12,679 bases of DNA from Syntrophaceae bacterium UBA5764 (GTDB lineage: Bacteria; Desulfobacterota; Syntrophia; Syntrophales; Smithellaceae). The stretch spans positions 21,460 to 34,138 of the forward strand of contig DIEW01000068.1 in NCBI GenBank assembly GCA_002418825.1. The letters are read 5' to 3'. The notes beneath the pieces are model-generated. The model searched no databases. It had not been told where the DNA came from and saw only the letters and a list, made by a program, of their open reading frames with translations. This document shows positions 7,509-12,679 of the stretch, one piece after another (positions within the stretch are counted from its first letter, which is position 1; each line of letters begins with the position of its first letter). The position numbers and the translations under genes are program-made.

Positions 7509-7934
7509 ATGAAGGTAAAAGAAGTCCCGCAGGACGACATTACATTTTACGAAGGCGAAAAGCGCGCTTGCTACGCACTCAACGATGAAGGTAAATATGT
7601 CATTGTGCCCAGTACGGGTTGGGAATATGAAGCCGTGGTTAACGGGCTTGCCGTTGACGAACTGGCGGCACACCTGGAGAAAACCAGGAAAGAGGTGCTC
7701 GCCGGTATCAGAAGCCCACTTTACTACCATATGGAGAGCCGTCAAATGAATCCCCAGATTTTGGCCAAGACGTCAGGGATTTCCGTGTTCCGGGTGAAAC
7801 GGCACTTTCGCCCGGGAATTTTCGCCCGGCTCAAGCCTTCTTTGCTGGCCAGCTACGCGAAGGCGCTGGCCTTGAGCGTGGAAGAGTTAAAAACCGTGCC
7901 GGACAAAAGTGCGGGGAAAGGCAACGATACATAA
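7509..7934 (+). CDS. Small protein of unknown function with C-terminal HTH-like segment
   Basis: A 141-residue protein that I cannot place in a named family. The N-terminal half (about 1-70) is charged and strand-rich, with GKYVIVPSTGWEYEAVV and then a helix VDELAAHLEKTRKEVLAG. The C-terminal half (about 78-130) reads like a Cro/CI-type helix-turn-helix: NPQILAKTSGISVFRVKRHF, then a LASYAKALALSVEEL ending that matches the last helices of XRE domains. The N-terminal half has a loose HicB/antitoxin-like look, but no toxin partner is adjacent. The ATG has GGAG 10 bases upstream. It is the first gene behind a promoter candidate and its stop lies one base before the BtrH-like start, so it could be a pathway regulator or a co-expressed accessory protein. 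DNA binding is inference only. Confidence 0.7.
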   Translation: MKVKEVPQDDITFYEGEKRACYALNDEGKYVIVPSTGWEYEAVVNGLAVDELAAHLEKTRKEVLAGIRSPLYYHMESRQMNPQILAKTSGISVFRVKRHFRPGIFARLKPSLLASYAKALALSVEELKTVPDKSAGKGNDT

Positions 7935-7935
7935 A

Positions 7936-8970
7936 ATGAATGCAGAGATAACCGCCAGCGGCAGGCTTTTTATTCATCAGCATGCGGCGCATTGTGAAAG
8001 CGGTGTCACTTCCGCGCTTTTCCGTGATCAGGGCGTGGAGGTTTCCGAGGCGATGGTTTTTGGCATCGGCAGCGGCATTTTTTTCGGCCATTTTCCGTTT
8101 ATTAAATGGGTGGGAATGCCGATAACCACTTTTCGTTCCCGGCCGCGGACCCTTTTCCCCAAAGTCGCCAAGCGTCTGGGAGGAGAATTTTTCACCAAAG
8201 AATACCGCAACACGCAAAAAGGAATGGCGGCGCTGAGAAAAGCGCTTAGTGATGATCACATTGTCGGTTTGACGACGAATATTTACTGGCTTTCCTATTT
8301 TCCCAACCGTTTTCGTTTTCAGTTCAACGGCCACAATATTATTGTCCTGCGCGAAATTGAAAACGGGTTTCGCATCAGTGATCCTATTCTGGACCATCCT
8401 GTGGACTGCTCGACGGAAGATCTGGAACGGGCGCGTTTTGCGCGGGGGCCTTTGGAACCAAAAGGGTTCATGTATTGGGCCGAGACTGTTGTCGAAAACC
8501 CCGATTTCCGTCGCGCCTGTCTCGAAGGGATAAAAGAATCATGCTACATGATGTTACGAGTGCCTTTTCCCTTTGTTGGCATTAAAGGAATGAGATATCT
8601 GGCGAAAAACATTATCAAAAGTCCGGACAAGCTTGGTTTTCCGGAAGCCTGCCGGCGTCTGGCCAATGTGGTGCGGATGCAGGAAGAGGTCGGCACGGGC
8701 GGCGCGGGATTTAGGTTTATGTATGCTGCTTTTCTGCAGGAAGCGGCCGAACTTTTCGGCTCAGACGAACTCGCTGAACTGTCGCGGGAAATGACGGCTA
8801 TCGGCGATATCTGGCGTGAATTTGCCGTTGTCTCCGCGCGTATTGTGAAGCAAAGGGGGCAGTCCGAAGAGACATTTGCTAAAGCGGGCGGCTTAATGCT
8901 CACTTGCGCAGGCAGGGAAGGACAGTTTTTTAAAGAGTTGCACAACGTGGCAAGGAAACTTGAAGCATGA
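7936..8970 (+). CDS. BtrH-like cysteine acyltransferase (BtrH N-terminal and DUF4872-like)
   Basis: A 344-residue protein. The N-terminal half (about 14-155) matches the BtrH N-terminal domain pattern: HAAHCESGVTSAL, GVEVSEAMVFGIGSGIFF, then NGHNIIVL and ISDPI. Cys20, His133 and Asp149 fit the Cys-His-Asp order of papain/C39-like folds. The C-terminal helical half (about 190-340) looks like the DUF4872 segment that follows in such proteins. BtrH in butirosin biosynthesis transfers a gamma-glutamyl-aminoacyl group from its ACP (BtrI) to the amine of ribostamycin, so acyl transfer from ACP to an amine or hydroxyl acceptor is the best hypothesis here. The ATG at 7936 is preferred over a GTG at 7909, since domain homology begins just after it. 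The gene overlaps the ABC ATPase by ATGA. Family is fairly sure; substrate is unknown. Confidence 0.82.
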   Translation: MNAEITASGRLFIHQHAAHCESGVTSALFRDQGVEVSEAMVFGIGSGIFFGHFPFIKWVGMPITTFRSRPRTLFPKVAKRLGGEFFTKEYRNTQKGMAALRKALSDDHIVGLTTNIYWLSYFPNRFRFQFNGHNIIVLREIENGFRISDPILDHPVDCSTEDLERARFARGPLEPKGFMYWAETVVENPDFRRACLEGIKESCYMMLRVPFPFVGIKGMRYLAKNIIKSPDKLGFPEACRRLANVVRMQEEVGTGGAGFRFMYAAFLQEAAELFGSDELAELSREMTAIGDIWREFAVVSARIVKQRGQSEETFAKAGGLMLTCAGREGQFFKELHNVARKLEA

Positions 8971-9710
8971 AGGCCCTGGAAATTTCGCGAATTACATTTT
9001 CTTACAACAAGCATGCAGATAAATCTGTTGCGGAAGCGAGAGAATACGCTTTGCGGAATTTTTCCATGTCGGTGGAAGTCGGCCAGTTCCACGCTCTTTT
9101 AGGGCCAAACGGCGCGGGCAAAACCACACTGATGCGTTTGATCACCGGACAATTAAGGGGATACGAGGGTGAGGTGATTGTTTTTGGTCATAAAAATTCG
9201 GACAAAAGGGCACTAAGCAATATTGGTTACGCGCCGCAACCCGTATCCGTATACACAACGCTCACCGCTCTGGAAAATTTGCGTGTTTTTGGCGTCGTGG
9301 CGGGGCTGTCCGATGAAAAAATAAAACAGCGTTCAGAAGAAGTTTTGAAAGAAACGGGGCTTTTGCCTTACGCGAAGAAAAGTGTTTCCGTTTACTCTGG
9401 AGGAATGTTGCGTAGACTGAATCTGGCTGTCGCCCTGCTGCACTCGCCGTTCCTGTTGCTGCTGGACGAGCCCACCGTAGGCGTGGACCCGCAGAGCCGT
9501 AATCACATTTATGAAACACTTGCTAAGATGAATAACGAAGGCGTCACCATTGTTTTATGCACGCATATAATGGAAGAAGCGCAACGCCTGTGTGCCACGG
9601 TAACGGTTTTGGACAGAGGGTCGGAAATATTTTCCGGATATATGAAAGAAATCGATAATTTGGAAAAGTTCTTTTTGGAAAGAACGGGTCACGGTCTGCG
9701 TGATGATTGA
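8967..9710 (+). CDS. ABC transporter ATP-binding protein (ABC-2 type)
   Basis: A 247-residue nucleotide-binding subunit that powers export through the adjacent permease. It shows Walker A GPNGAGKTT (46-54, catalytic Lys52), Q-loop GYAPQ, signature YSGGM in place of LSGGQ (usual for DrrA-type exporters), Walker B LLLLDEPTVGVDPQ with Glu, and H-loop CTH. All functional motifs are intact. The ATG overlaps the BtrH-like stop (ATGA), and its own stop overlaps the permease start, so ATPase and permease are coupled. DrrA-like pairs export drugs, polysaccharide or lipids. Co-location with an ACP and a BtrH-like transferase suggests export of the assembled product or of a precursor. Confidence 0.95.
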   Translation: MKALEISRITFSYNKHADKSVAEAREYALRNFSMSVEVGQFHALLGPNGAGKTTLMRLITGQLRGYEGEVIVFGHKNSDKRALSNIGYAPQPVSVYTTLTALENLRVFGVVAGLSDEKIKQRSEEVLKETGLLPYAKKSVSVYSGGMLRRLNLAVALLHSPFLLLLDEPTVGVDPQSRNHIYETLAKMNNEGVTIVLCTHIMEEAQRLCATVTVLDRGSEIFSGYMKEIDNLEKFFLERTGHGLRDD

Positions 9711-10848
9711 AAAAAGAAAATATCAAACTGTTTTTCGCCGGTTTAAAGAATTGTTCAGGAAAGAGATACTGGTCTTGCTGCGCGACCGGCAGACCATTTT
9801 GCTCCTTTTCTTTATGCCCGCGGCGCTGATTTTTTTTCTGTCGTTGGCGGTAGGCGGCATTTATAGCGATGTGATGGTCGGGCGGAAAGTTCAAATAGTT
9901 GTGGAAAACCAAAGTGGATTGCCCAAAGCGAATTTGCTTGAAGAAAAAATCAAATCCAGTGAATTAATTCGGCCGGTAGAGCGGCCGCCCGGCATCGAGA
10001 ATGACCGAATTTTTGATTATGGCAAGGCGCAGGCAATTGTTATTATCCCCGCAGGGTTTGATACTGGAGATAATCCCGTAGAAATTTATTTTGATCCGGT
10101 GATTGATGTCGGTTACAAAATTGCCGTTCGCTCTTTGATAACCAGCCTGACCGCTGAGGTGGTCATGGGTATTGACAACATGGATGCCGTTGTTGCCAAT
10201 CTACTTATTGAAAAGACGGCTCCGAACAAGAAGTTTCCGGACCCCCTGCAACAAACGGTTCCAGGTTTTGCGATATTCGCAATGTTTTTCATCGCTATCC
10301 CAATGTCCGTTGGGTTTTTAAGGGAAAAGAGGGACGGCACTTTACAGCGCCTTTTTACTTATCCGGTAGGCACTAATTTAATAATCTTGGGGAAATTTGT
10401 TCCCTACTATTTTATAAATATCGTTCAGTTTGTTCTCATGCTGCTGATCGGTGTTTACATCATGCCTGCCGTTATGGATTTCTCATTACGTCTGGGAGCT
10501 CACCCTTGGCATATGCTGCCGATTACACTGGTTGTTGCCGCCGCCGCTACCGGTTTTGGTGTGCTTGTTGCTGCCCTGGGGCGAACGCCGGAACAATCTT
10601 CAACGCTGGCGGCGACAAGCGCTATATTGATGGGAGCGTTCGGTGGAATTATGGTGCCGCACTTCTTTATGCCGATGTTCATGAAAAAACTGGCGATGTT
10701 ATCGCCGATGTATTGGGCGCACCAAGCGTATCTGGATGTATTATTGCGCAATGCTGATTTTTATATTATCTTACCCAAAATTATTGTTCTGACGCTTTTT
10801 GCGGCGGTTTGTTTATATATCGCGGGGAGAAAGATTAAATGGATGTAG
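9703..10848 (+). CDS. ABC-2 type permease (YhhJ/DrrB-like)
   Basis: A 381-residue inner-membrane protein with the ABC-2 layout. A cytoplasmic N-terminus (KELFRKEILVLLRDRQT) leads to helix 1 (LLLFFMPAALIFFLSLAV), then a large external domain (about 50-185), then five more hydrophobic helices, with a conserved LREKRDGTLQRL coupling loop at about residue 205. The last helix ends in CLYIAGRKIKWM. A GTG at 9700 immediately precedes the ATG at 9703; either start would be used by translational coupling, because both lie inside the end of the ATPase gene. Two copies would form the channel with two ATPase subunits. Its 3' end overlaps the ACP gene by 10 bases. The family of large external-domain permeases (YhhJ-like) is firm; the cargo is unknown. 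Confidence 0.93.
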   Translation: MIEKRKYQTVFRRFKELFRKEILVLLRDRQTILLLFFMPAALIFFLSLAVGGIYSDVMVGRKVQIVVENQSGLPKANLLEEKIKSSELIRPVERPPGIENDRIFDYGKAQAIVIIPAGFDTGDNPVEIYFDPVIDVGYKIAVRSLITSLTAEVVMGIDNMDAVVANLLIEKTAPNKKFPDPLQQTVPGFAIFAMFFIAIPMSVGFLREKRDGTLQRLFTYPVGTNLIILGKFVPYYFINIVQFVLMLLIGVYIMPAVMDFSLRLGAHPWHMLPITLVVAAAATGFGVLVAALGRTPEQSSTLAATSAILMGAFGGIMVPHFFMPMFMKKLAMLSPMYWAHQAYLDVLLRNADFYIILPKIIVLTLFAAVCLYIAGRKIKWM

Positions 10849-11150
10849 AACAGACGTATAAAGAATTAAATGTGGCCTCCAGAGATGAGTTGATTTTCAG
10901 GCTTAAGGAACTGGTCATCAAGGCGTGTGAAATTAAAGATGTGAATCCCCAAGATGTGCCCACGGACGTTCCATTCATCGGAGGGCCGGGACCGCTTAAA
11001 TTAGACAGCCTTGACGCCATGGAAATTGCCATGGAGCTAAGGTATCAGTTTGGTGTTGAATTAAAAAACGCTTCCACAGCGGCCAAGGCGATGCAGGATT
11101 TTAACACGCTTGCCGATTTTGTCATCAACGCGCCCAAGGTTAAAAAGTGA
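10839..11150 (+). CDS. Acyl carrier protein (phosphopantetheine-binding)
   Basis: A 103-residue stand-alone ACP. The DSL motif reads KLDSLDAMEIAMEL, with Ser57 as the phosphopantetheine site. A helical N-terminal stretch (about 10-30) and a C-terminal helix (DFNTLADFVINAP) complete the four-helix fold. The loop before the motif, PFIGGPGPLKLDSLD, resembles ACPs of aryl-polyene and related type II clusters more than housekeeping AcpP, whose motif is GADSLD in a more acidic protein. The N-terminus is longer than AcpP by about 15 residues. The gene starts within the end of the permease gene and its stop overlaps the ketosynthase GTG. It most likely carries the growing chain for the adjacent ketosynthases and donates the product to the BtrH-like enzyme. 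Confidence 0.92.
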   Translation: MDVEQTYKELNVASRDELIFRLKELVIKACEIKDVNPQDVPTDVPFIGGPGPLKLDSLDAMEIAMELRYQFGVELKNASTAAKAMQDFNTLADFVINAPKVKK

Positions 11151-12316
11151 GCAAAAACGATATTTATGTTCGCGGCTGGGGTGCGGTAACCACACTAGGT
11201 TGGAGCGCTCAGGAATCCGCGAAAAAATTAATTGAAGGAAAAATTGCCCCAGCAAAGGTCGGTGATTCATCTCATTTCATTAGCCGCGAATATAAATCCT
11301 TTGAAGTTCCCTATACCGGCAGCCCCTTGGATAAATCGCAGAAGATGCTGGCTTGCGCAATGGATGAGGCTATAGCGAGGGCGGAATTTTCTCGGGCGGA
11401 AATCGCGGAATCCAGTTTGTTTGTCGGGACCACTGGCGGCCTTTTTATTCGCAACGAAGATGAGTTTGCTGAAGAAGTGCGCCTGAATCCCGGCAAGGAA
11501 TCACCGCCAATTTCCTGCCGCAATCGGGGACCGGGTGAAGTGACGCAATTAATCGCCGATAAGTACGGCATTAAAGGGATAGCCTTTACTTTCAGCATGG
11601 CCTGTGTTTCCAGCTCGCATGCGCTGGTTGTTGCTGCTTATCTTCTGGAACAAAGGAAAATCCGCCGGGCGATTGTCGTCGGCTTTGAACCGCTTTTGAA
11701 TTTGACGCTGCACGGTTTTGCCAGCCTGTTGCTTTATGACTATGAACAGTGTCGTCCTTTCTGCGCCACTCGTTCCGGCATGCAGATAGGCGAAGGGGCG
11801 GGCGCGGTGATTTTGGAACGGGGGGACGAAGCGCGTCACGCGAAAAACGTGTATAAATTTGACGGAGGCTATCTGTTTAATGATAACGGCAGTCTCACCT
11901 CCGCGGGGCTGGATGGAGAGTTGGCAAAAAATGTTGTCGGGCAGACTTTAAATCTTTCGCGTCTGTCCGCGGCAGATATAAGAGCGATTAAGGCGCACGG
12001 CACGGGAACAAAAGATAATGATCTTTCCGAAGGACTGGGCTTACATAAATTATTTGGAGAAAAACTTCCTCCTGTGGTTTCCCTCAAAGGAGCGCTGGGT
12101 CACGCTCTGGGCGCGGCGGGGACAATGGAGACGGCGGTGTGGCTTTCCTGCCTGGAAGAAGGCGTTATTCCGAAAAGTTTCGGTTTTAGCCAGTTGGATC
12201 CTGAAATTGGCTTTGCTCCTGCCCAAGAAAACAATTCAGCGCCAAACGGTGCCTATTTGTGCACCTTCTTCGGTTTTGGCGGAACCTGCACCAGTTATTT
12301 GATTATCAAGGAGTGA
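11147..12316 (+). CDS. Beta-ketoacyl-ACP synthase (FabF-like, type II)
   Basis: A 389-residue thiolase-fold ketosynthase catalysing decarboxylative condensation of malonyl-ACP with an acyl chain. The catalytic triad is complete: Cys153 in SMACVSSSHAL, His284 in KAHGTGT and His319 in LKGALGHALGAAG, with the supporting Lys314. The C-terminal GFGGT is also present. The N-terminus VRGWGAVTTLGW is a diverged form of the FabF opening. Length fits a stand-alone KS with no acyltransferase domain, so the system is type II. The GTG start overlaps the ACP stop (GTGA), a typical partner pair. Divergence from FabF in the substrate pocket cannot be judged here. A second, partial ketosynthase follows directly, as in clusters with KS plus chain-length-factor pairs. 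Confidence 0.93.
   Translation: MSKNDIYVRGWGAVTTLGWSAQESAKKLIEGKIAPAKVGDSSHFISREYKSFEVPYTGSPLDKSQKMLACAMDEAIARAEFSRAEIAESSLFVGTTGGLFIRNEDEFAEEVRLNPGKESPPISCRNRGPGEVTQLIADKYGIKGIAFTFSMACVSSSHALVVAAYLLEQRKIRRAIVVGFEPLLNLTLHGFASLLLYDYEQCRPFCATRSGMQIGEGAGAVILERGDEARHAKNVYKFDGGYLFNDNGSLTSAGLDGELAKNVVGQTLNLSRLSAADIRAIKAHGTGTKDNDLSEGLGLHKLFGEKLPPVVSLKGALGHALGAAGTMETAVWLSCLEEGVIPKSFGFSQLDPEIGFAPAQENNSAPNGAYLCTFFGFGGTCTSYLIIKE
12308..12313 (+). promoter_or_regulatory. Shine-Dalgarno sequence for the second ketosynthase
   Basis: AAGGAG sits inside the end of the preceding gene. It is only 2 bases before the ATG at 12316 and overlaps the GTG at 12313, but lies 8 bases before an in-frame TTG at 12322. 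By spacing the TTG is the better start; coupling to the upstream stop would favour the ATG. Confidence 0.5.
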
Positions 12317-12679
12317 TGATATTGTCGCTGGGCGAAACCAATATTTTAAAAACGCCTCTTGCGGTAATAGCCGCAAGTTTTGTGGGACCGGCGCTGGTGG
12401 CCAACGGCGATGCCTTGTGGGAGGAGGCAAAATTACCGCTTAGTCCTGACGAACTTGTGCGGAAAATTATGGGACAGTCAATGCGGCGCGCGGGAAGGTT
12501 CATCAAATTAGTTTGTTGCGGGGCGCTGAACTGCCTGCAAAGCGCGCCCAAAGAAATTTTAGGCGATAAAAAAGTAGGAATCTTTTTGTCTACCGGTTTG
12601 GGAAATATCGATGAAATTCTTCCTTTCATTACTCAAGTGTACAAACATGACGGTGGATTTCCCAGCCCCAATCAGTTTG
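12316..12679 (+). CDS. Second beta-ketoacyl synthase-like protein, N-terminal part (3' partial)
   Basis: The frame runs open from here to the window end, giving 121 visible residues without a stop. The segment KVGIFLSTGLGNIDEILPFI followed by GFPSPNQF matches the N-terminal half of ketosynthases (compare the GLFVGTT region of the neighbour). The opening ILSLGETNILKTPLAVIAASFV lacks the strong GxGxVT signature, suggesting a diverged paralogue such as a chain-length-factor-type or priming KS. The active-site Cys region lies outside the window, so whether it is catalytic cannot be seen. Candidate starts are GTG 12313, ATG 12316 and TTG 12322; the reading frame is the same. It overlaps the stop of the first ketosynthase by one base if the ATG is used, so the two are co-translated. 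Confidence 0.8.
   Translation, partial: MILSLGETNILKTPLAVIAASFVGPALVANGDALWEEAKLPLSPDELVRKIMGQSMRRAGRFIKLVCCGALNCLQSAPKEILGDKKVGIFLSTGLGNIDEILPFITQVYKHDGGFPSPNQF

Noticed and set aside
7091..7540. A minus-strand open frame spanning the acyltransferase end and the 7429-7508 gap
   Set aside because: It would cover the promoter candidate and a conserved acyltransferase C-terminus, and its product has low-complexity, shadow-like composition.
7509..7730. HicB-like antitoxin reading of the small protein's N-terminus
   Set aside because: No HicA-sized toxin gene is next to it and the resemblance is limited to a short GKY-type strand and the C-terminal HTH.
7831..8397. A 188-codon open frame on the minus strand opposite the BtrH-like gene
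   Set aside because: It lies antisense across two genes with clear family motifs, its translation is rich in Arg/His/Pro with no recognisable domain, and it has no ribosome-binding site that I can see.
9979..9991. GC-rich palindromic GCGGCCGC site in the permease gene
   Set aside because: It is a short chance palindrome within a coding region that encodes ordinary residues of the external domain.
1..12679. Search for tRNA/rRNA genes, CRISPR repeats, IS ends and long direct repeats
   Set aside because: None was seen by eye; coding genes account for almost all of the window.

Overview
The window is a dense, single-strand (+) biosynthetic and transport locus. Gene density, GTG/ATGA-type start-stop overlaps and LpxL-like, MMPL and GT2 families point to a Gram-negative bacterium, plausibly an anaerobic deltaproteobacterium-type (Desulfobacterota/Syntrophia-like) lineage. 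That placement is inference from gene content; no taxonomic marker gene is present. The nearest general resemblance is to type II fatty-acid/polyketide loci of the aryl-polyene class, which pair free-standing ACPs and ketosynthases with a thioesterase, an HtrB/LpxL-like acyltransferase, a GT2 glycosyltransferase and an MMPL exporter. The set here differs from the textbook layout.

Layout. (1) 1-2822: a 5'-truncated hotdog acyl-CoA thioesterase, a fused FakA-FakB-like fatty-acid kinase/binding protein, and a GT2 glycosyltransferase, all abutting or overlapping. (2) 2928-5990: a very large MMPL/RND exporter with a SAM-dependent methyltransferase on its C-terminus, behind a 105-bp gap holding a possible promoter. 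(3) 5984-6495: a perfect AT-rich dyad at the end of the exporter gene, then a perfect-consensus sigma70 promoter driving a small universal stress protein. (4) 6532-7428: an LpxL/HtrB-like acyltransferase. (5) 7447-12679: a second promoter candidate, then a tightly coupled series: a small helix-turn-helix-like protein, a BtrH-like cysteine acyltransferase, an ABC-2 exporter (ATPase and permease), an acyl carrier protein, a ketosynthase with intact Cys-His-His, and the N-terminal part of a second ketosynthase that runs off the window.

How the genes could work together (inference). The ACP and ketosynthases build an acyl or polyketide chain. The BtrH-like protein may move that chain from the ACP to an amine or hydroxyl acceptor, as BtrH does from BtrI in butirosin biosynthesis. 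The thioesterase could release free acid, the Fak fusion could re-activate it as acyl phosphate, and the LpxL-like acyltransferase and GT2 could place it on a lipid or sugar. The ABC-2 and MMPL systems could then move product across the inner membrane. No ketoreductase, dehydratase, ligase or acyltransferase (AT) domain is seen, so the pathway very likely continues past one or both edges. No RNA genes, insertion sequences, CRISPR arrays or long repeats were seen. No stretch over 300 bases lacks a gene; the longest gap is about 105 bases.
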